Below are positions 43,251 to 51,673 of a stretch of 64,000 nucleotides of DNA, one piece after another (the stretch's first letter is position 1; every line of letters starts with the position of its first letter). Source of the stretch: an uncultured Dysosmobacter sp. (GTDB taxonomy: Bacteria; Bacillota; Clostridia; Oscillospirales; Oscillospiraceae); NCBI RefSeq assembly GCF_947631165.1, contig NZ_CANRKH010000010.1:28475-92474 (forward strand), given 5' to 3'. The notes beneath the pieces are model-generated. The model did not search any database. It was not told the origin of the DNA and saw only the letters and a list, made by a program, of their open reading frames with translations. Position numbers and translations under genes: made by a program.

Positions 43251-44596
43251 TCATTCTCCTTCGGCAGGATCAGATTCAGCAGCACCGCCATCAAAGTAGC
43301 GATGACCACCGGGGATTTGCCGAAGATCATGGTAACGGCCTCCGGGAACTGGCTCAGCGCAGCACTGGCCTGGGAAATCCCCACGCCCAAAGCGGCGGAC
43401 AGCCCTACAATGGTGGTGTTTCGGGCGGTCAGATCCTGAGAGGCGATGAGCTTCATGCCGGTCATGGCGATGGTGGAGAACACGGTGATGGTGGCTCCGC
43501 CCAGCACGCACTGGGGGATGGTGGTCAGCACCGCCGCGAATTTGGGCGACACTCCCGCCAGCAGCAAAAAGCCGCCGGCCAGGGTAAACACCGTCCGGTT
43601 CACCACCTTGTTGGTGGTGACGATGCCCACGTTCTGGGAGTATGTAGCTGTGGGCAGGCCGCCGAAGATGGCCGCCAGGATATTGCTGGCACCATAGGCG
43701 ATGATGCCGCCCTGCAGCTCGCTGTCTGTAGGGTCACGGCTCAGGCCGCCCACAGTGGTGGCGGTAAAATCGCCGATGGCCTGCACGGCGTTGATGGCAA
43801 ACAGCAAGCCCACCGCCACGCAGCTGGGTACGTCAAAGGTGACGCCGAAATGCAGCGGCCGGGGCAGAGAGAACCAGGCCGCCGTCCCCACGTCGGCAAA
43901 GCTGACCATGCCGAAGCACAGGGCCACCGCATAGCCCGCCAGCATCCCCAGCAGGATGGAGGCCAGCTTGCACACGCCCCGTCCGTGGTGGTTCAGCACC
44001 ATCACCGCCGCCAGCGTCAGCACCGCCACCAGCCAGTTCTGCCAGGAGCCGTAGACCAGCGCCTCGGGCAGTCCTTTGGCCGTCACGGCCTCATAGGTGT
44101 TGCCGGTGCCTCCCGCCATGTAGTTGATGGCTGTGGGATACAGAGACAGACCGATGGTAAACACCACCGTGCCAGTGATGACCGGAGGAAAGAGCAGGCG
44201 GATCTTCTTCACGAACAGGCCCACCAAAACGGCCACCACACCGCCCACCAGCATGGCTCCCGCGATGGCGGACACCCCACCGCCGGATGCGGCGATGGCC
44301 TGCATACTGGGCACATAGGCGAAGCTGACGCCCAGGATCACCGGCAGGCCGGAGCCAAACCAGCCTCCGATGGGATACAGCTGCAGCAAAGTCGACACGG
44401 CGGACATCACCAGAGACGCCTGGATCAGCAGGACCCGGTCCGCCTGGCTGAGGCCCACGGCTCCGGCGATGATGATGGGCGGCGTCACACAGCCTACGAT
44501 CATAGCCACCAGATGCTGAAGGGCCAGGGAGATAGACACGCCCATGGGCGGGCGTCCGTGGAATTGGAACAGCAGATCCTGTGCGCGGGTCTTCAT
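43235..44596 (-). CDS. NCS2-family xanthine/uracil (nucleobase) permease
   Basis: A 453-residue sodium or proton symporter for purines or pyrimidines, from ATG 44596 after GGAGG. The 20 extra residues in the track ORF lie in the promoter. Typical NCS2 blocks: ALQHLVAMIVGCVTPPIIIAG near the start, VQAIGDFTAT with the conserved substrate-binding region, and FGGLPTATYSQNVGIVTTNKVVNRTV. I cannot tell xanthine, uric acid or uracil apart. The final residues EGSTD and the stop are encoded by the end of a MITE-like element, so the original C terminus may have been longer. No purine riboswitch is seen upstream. Confidence 0.94.
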   Translation of the reverse strand: MKTRAQDLLFQFHGRPPMGVSISLALQHLVAMIVGCVTPPIIIAGAVGLSQADRVLLIQASLVMSAVSTLLQLYPIGGWFGSGLPVILGVSFAYVPSMQAIAASGGGVSAIAGAMLVGGVVAVLVGLFVKKIRLLFPPVITGTVVFTIGLSLYPTAINYMAGGTGNTYEAVTAKGLPEALVYGSWQNWLVAVLTLAAVMVLNHHGRGVCKLASILLGMLAGYAVALCFGMVSFADVGTAAWFSLPRPLHFGVTFDVPSCVAVGLLFAINAVQAIGDFTATTVGGLSRDPTDSELQGGIIAYGASNILAAIFGGLPTATYSQNVGIVTTNKVVNRTVFTLAGGFLLLAGVSPKFAAVLTTIPQCVLGGATITVFSTIAMTGMKLIASQDLTARNTTIVGLSAALGVGISQASAALSQFPEAVTMIFGKSPVVIATLMAVLLNLILPKENEGSTD

Positions 44597-44635
44597 AGAG
44601 CAGGCCTCCTTACAGCGGAATTTGTCACTGCCATC

Positions 44636-44663
44636 ATCATAGCACAGTTTTATCAAAAAGCAA
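44636..44663 (-). promoter_or_regulatory. Promoter of the nucleobase permease gene
   Basis: An extended -10 TGCTATGAT (TATGAT at 44636-44641) with TTGCTT (44658-44663) 16 bp upstream on the minus strand. Confidence 0.6.
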
Positions 44664-45054
44664 ATAAAATTTTAGACTATCTGTTAAATTTTTTGGTCAA
44701 AGGAATCATTCTCTCATGCGCACAGCCGTAGACGATATTGTGCGGTGTTGCCTAAAATCTCCATCACAGGGGACCATCTGAATACGGCATTTCAGGCAGT
44801 CCCTTGGTCAAATCCCAAAAAGCCCCCGGGCGGCAACCCGCTGCCCTGTCTCGCAGTGCGGCAAGCAATGCAGTGTTGCCTTTCGTTTGCATGCAGAACA
44901 AGCATCTGCCAATACCTTTTTGCATGAAATTCTGTAGAGATACTCCCAGTGCGAATGCTCAGGTGCGGTAAAGTATCACAAGAAAAGTTTGTCGAATTGA
45001 CAGCTACCCCGCTATTCCGATTAGCCATTTCAAGTATAGATTTTTATAAATACC
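44664..45054. other. Spacer with repeat-like sequence before the SUKH gene
   Basis: No gene is supported. The part 44750-44940 is GC-richer, with hairpins (CCCGGGCGG..CCCGCTG, GCAATGCAGTGTTGC) and a minus-strand ORF without a ribosome binding site (44792..45028). The part from 44940 on becomes AT-rich like the following gene. Confidence 0.4.
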
Positions 45055-45083
45055 TTGAAACCAAGTCCAATTACCGCTATAAT
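45055..45083 (+). promoter_or_regulatory. Promoter of the SUKH-type gene
   Basis: TTGAAA (45055-45060), a 17-bp spacer and TATAAT (45078-45083), 25 bp before the ATG. Confidence 0.82.
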
Positions 45084-45107
45084 GAAAACAAGCTATAGAG
45101 GGAAATT

Positions 45108-45593
45108 ATGTTAGCTGCAATTATTGATAAAATACGCTTAGATGCTAACTGTGTCGTATATGCGCCAGCCAAACTTCCGAGCGTTCTTGAAAAATTTGCA
45201 ATACCAGATGATGTTATGGAATTCTATCGCCTCTGTGGTGGTATGGAAATCTATTGTAAGAGCAGTTTGGGATTTAGAATTATGCCAGCAGACAAAGTGA
45301 TGCCAGTCAATCCCTTAATCATTGGCGAAATGTATGAAGAAGATATTTCTTCTAATTGGTTTGCCATCGCACAAGATGGAAATGGAAACTACATCTCTAT
45401 TGATTTTAGCAGAGGTACAAAAAACGGTTTTTGTTATGACAGTGCGATTGACCGCCACGGTCTTGCTGGTGATTGCGCTATTGTTGCAAAATGTTTTACT
45501 GATTTATTAACAAATCTTTATGCAAGCAAAGGCCAGTCAATTTATTGGACAGAACCGGATTTTCAATACTTAGGTGATGCCTATGATGAGTGA
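45108..45593 (+). CDS. SMI1/KNR4 (SUKH)-type protein
   Basis: A 161-residue protein with the SUKH fold pattern: LPSVLEKFAIPDDVMEFYRLCGGMEIY near the start, then WFAIAQDGNGNYISIDFS and FCYDSAIDRHG. In bacteria such proteins often serve as immunity proteins against polymorphic toxins, or bind other partners. No toxin gene lies beside it. GAGGG precedes the ATG. The gene and the DNA before it are much richer in A/T than the neighbours, with AT-ending codons, which points to recent horizontal transfer. It is a lone gene with its own promoter. Confidence 0.75.
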   Translation: MLAAIIDKIRLDANCVVYAPAKLPSVLEKFAIPDDVMEFYRLCGGMEIYCKSSLGFRIMPADKVMPVNPLIIGEMYEEDISSNWFAIAQDGNGNYISIDFSRGTKNGFCYDSAIDRHGLAGDCAIVAKCFTDLLTNLYASKGQSIYWTEPDFQYLGDAYDE

Positions 45594-45759
45594 CGGATTT
45601 ATAAGAGCAAGATTCGACCCGTGGCCCAAATTTCGCCTTCCTTTCTCTTTGCTCCGCTGGTCAATCTTACTGGGGCTGCACCCCCAAACCCGCCTTTGAC
45701 CGGCGCGGAGCGCCGGTGCTGCGGCCTGCCGCGCCGAAAAATTTTATCAATCTACCTTC

Positions 45760-45800
45760 GCCCGGAGATTGCATTTTTGCAAATTCTCCGGGCTTTCTTT
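45760..45800 (+). terminator. Terminator in the spacer after the SUKH gene
   Basis: GCCCGGAGA and TCTCCGGGC form the stem, TTGCA/TGCAA extends it inside, and TTTCTTT follows. A second perfect hairpin, GGAGGAACTTC-CTTAC-GAAGTTCCTCC, lies at 45868-45894. No gene is seen in 45594-45968. Confidence 0.7.
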
Positions 45801-45968
45801 CTGTGCGCTGCGCAAATGGGCAGGGCTTTGAAGCGCCGCACTCAAACCACGATTGGCCGAAAAAACAGGAGGAACTTCCTTACGAAGTTCCTCCCAAGGG
45901 TCGGTTTTTCGTTCGTTATGACCGGATAACTTGCCATTTAATAAAATGGTGATCGACGCTATAAAGTC

Positions 45969-46958
45969 TCAAGGGATATACTGTGCCTCAAAGCTCCCAT
46001 GCTCCCCCACAGAGAACGCCAGCGCCCGATGGGGCGGCAGGTCCCGGCCGGGGAGCCGGGGGCAGTCGGAAAAGTACAGCTTTGCGCCGTATTCCTCCAT
46101 CAGCCGCAGCGTGTCGGGATGGGCGCTGTCGTAGCGCCGGTCGCTGGAGGCGCAGCAAACCACTGCCTGGGGCCGGACAGCCTCCAGCAGCGCCCGGTCC
46201 GCGCCGTCCCGCTGGCCGTGGTGGCCCACCTTGAACAGGTGCGCTTCCAGGGCAGCGGGGTCGATCCCGCCGTAGCCATGACAGTTGGTGTCGCCGGGCA
46301 GCAGGATGCGGGTCCCTTGGTAGTCCAGCAGCAGCATCAGGCTGAAATTGTTCATCCGGGCGTCCAGCACCGACAGGCTCCGCCGGAACTCCGTCTGGTC
46401 TGTCTCCGCGAAGGTCTCCCGGCAGAGCCGGCGCAGCTCCTCCCGGGCTTTGGCGCCGGGAGCCAGGACCTGAAAGGTCAATCCTCCGCAGAGACGGCCG
46501 GAATCTCCGGCCTTCATGGCCCTGACCTGGCCGCCCTCCGCCTCCACCAGCTCCACCAGGGTCTGGCAGTCGTTCAGGGCGCGGATGAACTTGTCCTGAG
46601 AGGGTGTTTGGGCAAGTCCGGCGTCCAGCTGGCGCATCACATCCCGGCAGAACGCCGGCGGCAGAAGCTGCCACAGGCCGGCGGGCGGAAACCGCTCCGC
46701 CACGGGCAGCATGCCGCAGATGTGGTCCTCGTGGATGTGTGTGCTCACCATCAGGTCGATGTGGTCCAGCGCCTGATCCGCCAGATAATCCGCCAGCGGC
46801 GTCCTTCCAGTGGCGCGGTCCGCGTATTCCCCGGCCTCGCCGCTGCCGCCGTCGATCAGCATCACAAAGACGCCGCCGGGGAAACGGGGATCGGGGCATT
46901 CCAGCAGGATCGCCTCGCCGTAGCCCACATTGACGAAGGTCAGTTTCATTTTATCCAT
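45969..46958 (-). CDS. ComEC/Rec2-type metallo-beta-lactamase-fold hydrolase
   Basis: A 329-residue stand-alone MBL-fold enzyme. The metal site is STHIHEDHICG near residue 75; DGGSGEAGEYA and LLPGDTNCHGYGG are further fold motifs and VGHHGQRDGA fits the ComEC C-terminal domain family. There is no membrane segment, so it acts in the cytoplasm. The start is probably ATG 46958, four bases after the stop of the sugar permease gene, with translation coupled to it. It is the last gene of the ABC importer unit. In that place it may hydrolyse something brought in by the importer, but that is inference. Confidence 0.88.
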   Translation of the reverse strand: MDKMKLTFVNVGYGEAILLECPDPRFPGGVFVMLIDGGSGEAGEYADRATGRTPLADYLADQALDHIDLMVSTHIHEDHICGMLPVAERFPPAGLWQLLPPAFCRDVMRQLDAGLAQTPSQDKFIRALNDCQTLVELVEAEGGQVRAMKAGDSGRLCGGLTFQVLAPGAKAREELRRLCRETFAETDQTEFRRSLSVLDARMNNFSLMLLLDYQGTRILLPGDTNCHGYGGIDPAALEAHLFKVGHHGQRDGADRALLEAVRPQAVVCCASSDRRYDSAHPDTLRLMEEYGAKLYFSDCPRLPGRDLPPHRALAFSVGEHGSFEAQYIP

Positions 46959-46962
46959 ACAC

Positions 46963-47862
46963 TCAGCCCATCGCACGCTTGATGTAAAAGCTGGAGAGGA
47001 TCAGCACCAGCAGCGTCATCACGATGGCGCCGGCGCTGCCAAAGCCGAAGTCCAGCGAGCTGATGCCGTAATTATACAGGTATTGCGTGATCGTGGCCGT
47101 GCTGTTGGCGGGACCGCCGCCGGTCAGCAGGTTCACCTTGTCGAACAGGCGGAAGCTGTCGATGGTCCGCAGCAGGGCGCACAGGGCCAGGCTCCCCTTG
47201 ATGTTGGGGATGGTGACGTAGAACAGCGTCTTGACGGCATTGGCCCCATCGATGCGGGCTGCCTCATACTGGCTCTGCGGCACCGATTGGAGGGCGGCGT
47301 ACAGCAGCAGGAACACGAAGGGCGCGCTCTGCCATATATCGATCAACAACAGCATCCCGAAGGCCGTGTGGATATCGGAAAACCAGTTGTATACCGGCAG
47401 ATTCAGGGCTTCCAGCACCTGGTTGACGATGCCGTAGTTGGGAGAGAGCATCATCCGCCAGCTCAGCGCCACGGTGACGGTGGGAAGCAGGTAAGGCAGC
47501 AGCAGTAAGGTCCGCATCGTTTTTTGGCCCCGGGTCAGGCTGTTGACAACCAGCGCCATGAAAAAGCCGATGAGCATCTCAAAGACCACCGCCAGGATGG
47601 TGAACTTCACGGTGTTCAGCACCGCCTGACGGAAATAGGGATCCTCCAGCAGGTCTGTGTAATTCTGCAGGGCGATGAAGGACGCGGGGGTCCGCAGATT
47701 CCGCAGCAGATTGTAGTCAGTGAAGCTGTAAAACAGGGTAAACAGCAGGGGGTAAGCCGTCAGCACCAGCAGGACCAGCATGGTGGGGGAGATCATCCGA
47801 AGGCCGAACCGCCGTGCGTTGTCACTGGTCGTATGCAGTTTTTCCACGTTATGTCTTTTCAT
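46963..47862 (-). CDS. Sugar-type ABC importer permease (MalF/UgpA-like)
   Basis: A 299-residue membrane subunit with six helices. The first is ISPTMLVLLVLTAYPLLFTLFYSF, and the EAA loop EAARIDGANAVKTLFYVTIP is complete. It belongs to the CUT1 class that imports oligosaccharides, glycerol phosphate and similar compounds. It lies between the binding-protein gene and the MBL hydrolase. No ATPase is encoded here, so a shared ATPase (MsmK/UgpC type) from elsewhere must serve. Confidence 0.94.
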   Translation of the reverse strand: MKRHNVEKLHTTSDNARRFGLRMISPTMLVLLVLTAYPLLFTLFYSFTDYNLLRNLRTPASFIALQNYTDLLEDPYFRQAVLNTVKFTILAVVFEMLIGFFMALVVNSLTRGQKTMRTLLLLPYLLPTVTVALSWRMMLSPNYGIVNQVLEALNLPVYNWFSDIHTAFGMLLLIDIWQSAPFVFLLLYAALQSVPQSQYEAARIDGANAVKTLFYVTIPNIKGSLALCALLRTIDSFRLFDKVNLLTGGGPANSTATITQYLYNYGISSLDFGFGSAGAIVMTLLVLILSSFYIKRAMG

Positions 47863-47973
47863 ATGGTACCCTCACAGGTTGGAAGGTTGCGGCGCCGGGG
47901 ACGGTGCCGTTTGGAAGGGGCCGGGGCGCCTTGCGGCGTCCCGGCCGCGCTCAGGTCAGATCAATGCTGTGTC

Positions 47974-49230
47974 TCAGCCCATCAGCTTTTCCAGCTGGGT
48001 CTGGGCGTCGGCCAAGCCCTGGTCCACAGTCTTTACGCCGTTGACAATATTGTCCATCTCGGTGCCCAGGGTGGTGTAGAACTGGGTCCACTCAGCGATG
48101 ACGGGGCGGTACATACCGCTCTCCAGCGCCTTGCAGACGACCTCATACTGGGGATAGGTGGCCAGGACCTCGGGGTCCTGCAGGCTGGAATACCGGCAGG
48201 GCACGCCGCCGTCAGGCACGGTGGCCTTCTGCACGTCGGCGTCCATCAGATAGGCCAGCAGCTCCGCGCCCAGCTCCTTGTTCTGGCTGTTGGCGGGCAC
48301 GCCGATGGTCCAGATGCCGTACACGTTGGAGTTGTATGCCTCAGCACCGGCGGTAGCGGCGCCGGACAGGGCGATGTAATCAGCGGTGGAATCAGCGGTG
48401 GGCGTGTACCAGCCGGGCCAGCCAATGCCCATGGTGCCGGCGCCGGTGTCCACAGAGGCGATCAGGTCATCCTTCACCTGGGCCTCGCCGGTGGCGATCA
48501 GCTCCAGATAGTAGTTCATGGCGGCCTTAAACTCGTCGGTGTTCACGGTGGGCTTGTTGTTCTCATCAATGACCCAGCCGCCGAAGGACAGCAGGATGGG
48601 CAGGAAGTCCACCACCAGGTTGTTCTGATTGTCGCCGCGGTAAATGAAGCCCTTCTTGCCGTCGGCCTGGGCCTTCTTGCAGATGGTCAACAGGTCGTCC
48701 AGGCTCTTGATGCCATCGGCCTCATAGCCGGCGGCCTCCACATTGGCCTTGTTGTACATCAGCACGGTCACATTGCCATAATAGGGCGCCAGATACAGGT
48801 CGTCGCCCACATAGCAGATGCTGGTGGTGGCGGGGATCACGTCGTCGTCCAGTGCATAGCCCAGCTCGGTCAGGTTGGCCAGAACGCCGTTCTCGGTGAA
48901 CTCGGCCATCCAGGAGCCGTCCACCATGCACAGGTCATAGGTGCCCTTGGCGTTGATGGCGTCCAGGGCGATGCCGGAATACAGGTCGCCCTCGGAGAGC
49001 TCCTGCACCTCGCAGGTGACGTTGTGCTCCTTCTCAAAGTCGGGCAGGCATTTCTTGATGACATCGGCATAGGTGCCGGCGCGGAGGATCAGGGTCATCT
49101 TGGTGGGCGCGGCGGGCGCTTCGGTGCCCTCGGAGGGCTTGGGGTCCTCAGCAGGCTTTTTGTCGCCGCCGCAGGCGGCCAGGGACAGGACCATGACAAG
49201 AGCCAGGATCAACGCTAACAGCTTTTTCAT
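47974..49230 (-). CDS. Extracellular solute-binding lipoprotein, family 1
   Basis: A 418-residue receptor for the flanking importer permeases. The signal peptide ends in LSLAACG, so it is lipid-anchored. It has the family 1 pattern: an acidic linker, then a two-lobed domain with YDLCMVDGSWMAEF, YLAPYYGNVTVLMYNK, TMGIGWPGWYTP and WTIGVPANSQNKE. Substrate not readable from sequence. It lies between the two permease genes; a short spacer with CCTCC-rich sequence separates it from each. Confidence 0.93.
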   Translation of the reverse strand: MKKLLALILALVMVLSLAACGGDKKPAEDPKPSEGTEAPAAPTKMTLILRAGTYADVIKKCLPDFEKEHNVTCEVQELSEGDLYSGIALDAINAKGTYDLCMVDGSWMAEFTENGVLANLTELGYALDDDVIPATTSICYVGDDLYLAPYYGNVTVLMYNKANVEAAGYEADGIKSLDDLLTICKKAQADGKKGFIYRGDNQNNLVVDFLPILLSFGGWVIDENNKPTVNTDEFKAAMNYYLELIATGEAQVKDDLIASVDTGAGTMGIGWPGWYTPTADSTADYIALSGAATAGAEAYNSNVYGIWTIGVPANSQNKELGAELLAYLMDADVQKATVPDGGVPCRYSSLQDPEVLATYPQYEVVCKALESGMYRPVIAEWTQFYTTLGTEMDNIVNGVKTVDQGLADAQTQLEKLMG

Positions 49231-49275
49231 TTCTTTTCCTCCTAATCTGATTGTCGCTCTTCTCTTCTATTTTTG

Positions 49276-50115
49276 TTACTCTTTGACAGCGCCGCTTGAC
49301 AAGCCAGAGATCAAGTAGTTCTGCGCAAAGATCACAAACAAGGTGATGGGGATGACGGAGATCACGCCTCCGGCGGCCACCAGGCCGAAGTTGGTCAGGC
49401 TGTCCTCCGTATTCAGCAGCGCCAGGGCCAGGGGCACGGTGTTGTTGGCGGGGCTGCGGGTAAAGATCACGGTGTAGGTGTACTCATTCCAGGCATACAT
49501 GAAGGACAGCATGGCCACCGCCGCGATGCCCGGTGCCACCAGGGGCAGCACGATCTTGCGGAAGAGCTGCCACTCCGTGGCGCCATCCACCTTGGCGCTT
49601 TCCTCGATCTCCTCCGGCAGGTCCTGGAAAAAGCTGATGAGGAACCAGATGATCAGCGGCACATTGATGAGCACACAGGCCAGCATCACCGGCAGCTTGG
49701 TGTTCAGAATCCCCACCTTGTTGAACATGATGTACAGCGGAATGGTGAACGCCACCGGCGGCAGGACCCGCACCAGCAGGACCCAATAGGTCATGGGCTT
49801 CTTCAGGCCGAAGCGGAACCGCCGCCGGGCCAGGATATAGGCCGCGCAGATGCCCACCGCCAGAGAGATCACCAGCGAGCCGAAGGTAGTCTGCAGACTG
49901 TTGACGATAGCCTGCCCAAAGCCCTCGTCGGTAAAAAGCTGCATGAAATGCTCCATGGTCAGCGTCTGGGGCAGCAGCGGGATGTGTCCCCGCATCTCCT
50001 CTGTGGGCCGGATGGCCATGGCCGCCAGCCAGTAGATGGGAAACAGGGAAACCACCAGCATCACGGCGCAGATCACGGCCTTCACCACGGCCATCACTTT
50101 CTTTTTGGTTTTCAT
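49276..50115 (-). CDS. Sugar-type ABC importer permease (MalG/UgpE-like)
   Basis: A 279-residue membrane subunit with six helices; the EAA loop is EIEESAKVDGATEWQLFRKIVLPLVAPG. GGGAGGAGCTCC precedes the ATG. It is the first structural gene after the LacI-type regulator. The 129-bp gap contains direct repeats of Pho-box type, and a TATACT near 50155-50160 could be a -10. Confidence 0.95.
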   Translation of the reverse strand: MKTKKKVMAVVKAVICAVMLVVSLFPIYWLAAMAIRPTEEMRGHIPLLPQTLTMEHFMQLFTDEGFGQAIVNSLQTTFGSLVISLAVGICAAYILARRRFRFGLKKPMTYWVLLVRVLPPVAFTIPLYIMFNKVGILNTKLPVMLACVLINVPLIIWFLISFFQDLPEEIEESAKVDGATEWQLFRKIVLPLVAPGIAAVAMLSFMYAWNEYTYTVIFTRSPANNTVPLALALLNTEDSLTNFGLVAAGGVISVIPITLFVIFAQNYLISGLSSGAVKE

Positions 50116-50202
50116 GGAGCTCCTCCCTCTCGTCTTGTTCTCACGGCTCTCTCAGTATAGCGGCCTCCGCCGCCCCGGGATAGCAGGCTCTTGCAAAAAA
50201 TA

Positions 50203-50219
50203 CGTAAAACATCGGTAAA
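50203..50219 (-). promoter_or_regulatory. Pho-box-like direct repeat before the sugar-type importer
   Basis: On the minus strand TTTACC-GATGT-TTTACG has the same spacing and nearly the same sequence as the pstS box (TTTACC-TAGAC-TTTACA). It lies between the LacI-type gene and the first permease gene. Confidence 0.5.
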
Positions 50220-50244
50220 GTATACCCCGGCGGGGAAGGCGCGC

Positions 50245-51237
50245 TCAGGCGGAGCCCCGCACCTTCAGCTCCGTGGGCACCACGGTGACCCGGGGGATGT
50301 CCTCCTCCCCGTCCAGCAGGGCTTTCAGCCGCTCCATGCACAGCTCTCCCATCCGGCGGCAGTCGATATGCACAGAGGTCAGGGCCGGCTCCAGCATGGT
50401 GCAGATGGAGGAATCGTCGAAGCCCACCACCGCCAGATCCTCCGGCAGCCGCAGGCCCATCCGCCGGGCCGCCTTGATGGCCCCGGCTGCAATGACATCG
50501 TTGGCCCCCAAAATGGCCGTGGGCCGGTCCGGCAGGGCCAGCAGCTCCGCCGCCGCCTGGGCGGCCTGCTCCACATCGGGGTTGCACATCTTCACGCCGG
50601 AGGCATCAACCCGCAGGCCATGCTCCGCCATGACTTCCAAAAAGGCGTTGTACCGCGCGCCGGCCACATAGGGCTGCAGCCGTCCGGCCAGCATAGCGAT
50701 CCGGCGGTGGCCCCTGCTCAGCAGATAGGTCACAGCCTGGCGGACGCCCTCCCGCTCGTCAGAAATCACGCAGGGCAGCTCCAGGCCCGCCAGCCGGTGG
50801 TTCACCAGCACCACCGCCACCTTCTGGCTCTGCAGCTCCGTCACCAGCTCCGCCGGGGCGTTGCCCCCCAGGATGACCCCCTCGATCTGCTTGCTCTGGG
50901 CCGTGCCCACGGTGACCCGCCAGTCCTCCGCGTTGGAGATCAACAACTGATAGTCTGAGCGATAGGCCTTCCCCATGATGCCCTCGCAGATGGCGGCATA
51001 AAACTCGTCCAGCAGCGTCGCGTCCTTTTTGCAGATCAGGTAGGCGATCTTGTCGGTCCGCTGCCGGGCCATGGCCCGGGCGATGGCGTTAGGAGAATAC
51101 CGCAGCACCTCCGCCGCCTCGTAGACCTTCCGGCGGGTCCCCTCCCGCACCTGCTCCGGGTTGGAAAAGGCCCGGGAGACCGTGGCCGTGGAGACGCCCG
51201 AAAGCCTGGAAACGTCATAAATCGTGGGATTTTCCAA
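50245..51237 (-). CDS. LacI/GalR-family regulator of the sugar-type importer
   Basis: A 330-residue regulator. I place the start at a TTG codon at 51237 (MENPTIYDVSRLSG), because AGGAGG lies 8 bases before it; the ATG in the track lies within the operator. The N-terminal HTH is TIYDVSRLSGVSTATVSRAFS, followed by the hinge and a sugar-binding-type effector domain (ILGANDVIAAGAIKAARRMG, VVGFDDSSI). It lies directly before the importer genes on the same strand. Its own leader carries TGTAAG-CA-CTTACA, a probable operator. Confidence 0.93.
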   Translation of the reverse strand: MENPTIYDVSRLSGVSTATVSRAFSNPEQVREGTRRKVYEAAEVLRYSPNAIARAMARQRTDKIAYLICKKDATLLDEFYAAICEGIMGKAYRSDYQLLISNAEDWRVTVGTAQSKQIEGVILGGNAPAELVTELQSQKVAVVLVNHRLAGLELPCVISDEREGVRQAVTYLLSRGHRRIAMLAGRLQPYVAGARYNAFLEVMAEHGLRVDASGVKMCNPDVEQAAQAAAELLALPDRPTAILGANDVIAAGAIKAARRMGLRLPEDLAVVGFDDSSICTMLEPALTSVHIDCRRMGELCMERLKALLDGEEDIPRVTVVPTELKVRGSA

Positions 51238-51260
51238 GAAAAACGCCTCCTTTTCCCAAT

Positions 51261-51276
51261 ATGTAAGCACTTACAT
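51261..51276. promoter_or_regulatory. Likely operator of the LacI-type regulator
   Basis: ATGTAAGCACTTACAT, an 8-bp inverted repeat, lies 24 bp before the TTG start. A half site, CTTACATTTT, occurs again near 51444. The remaining 51277-51562 holds no gene and is AT-rich. Confidence 0.65.
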
Positions 51277-51562
51277 TTTCATGTAAAAGAAAACACATAT
51301 TCCGTTGAATACGCTCAAATCTCTGTTTTCTGTCTTTAACTTACCACCATTTTCACAAAAGCGCAACCCTTGAATTGCATTTTTGTATAAAACATGCTGA
51401 TTGCAACAGTTTTATTTGTCTATTGTGCTTAATTTATGAAACCGCTTACATTTTGACGCTTGTGCTGCTGCACTTTGTCGCCCCCTACCGCTGGACAGGA
51501 AAGAATTGGTGTTTTCCTGCATCTGCGGCGTGGCGAAGAGCATTCTCCCCTCCCCGCCGCAG

Positions 51563-51592
51563 AAAAACCGGACGGGAAAATTTCCCGTCCGG
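51563..51592 (-). terminator. Terminator of the two-component/ABC exporter unit
   Basis: CCGGACGGGAAA and TTTCCCGTCCGG form a perfect 12-bp stem with a 1-base centre; TTTTT follows on the minus strand. It lies about 80 bp past the FtsX-type permease stop. Confidence 0.85.
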
Positions 51593-51673
51593 CTCAGTTT
51601 TCCGAAAAACGTTTTTTAAAAAGGAGCTGTGCATTGCAGCGGGAAAGCCTGGGACCGCAAGCCGGTTCACCGC

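Noticed and set aside
44597-44740. Purine riboswitch before the nucleobase permease
   Set aside because: No conserved purine aptamer loops; the promoter lies only about 40 bp from the start, leaving no room for an aptamer.
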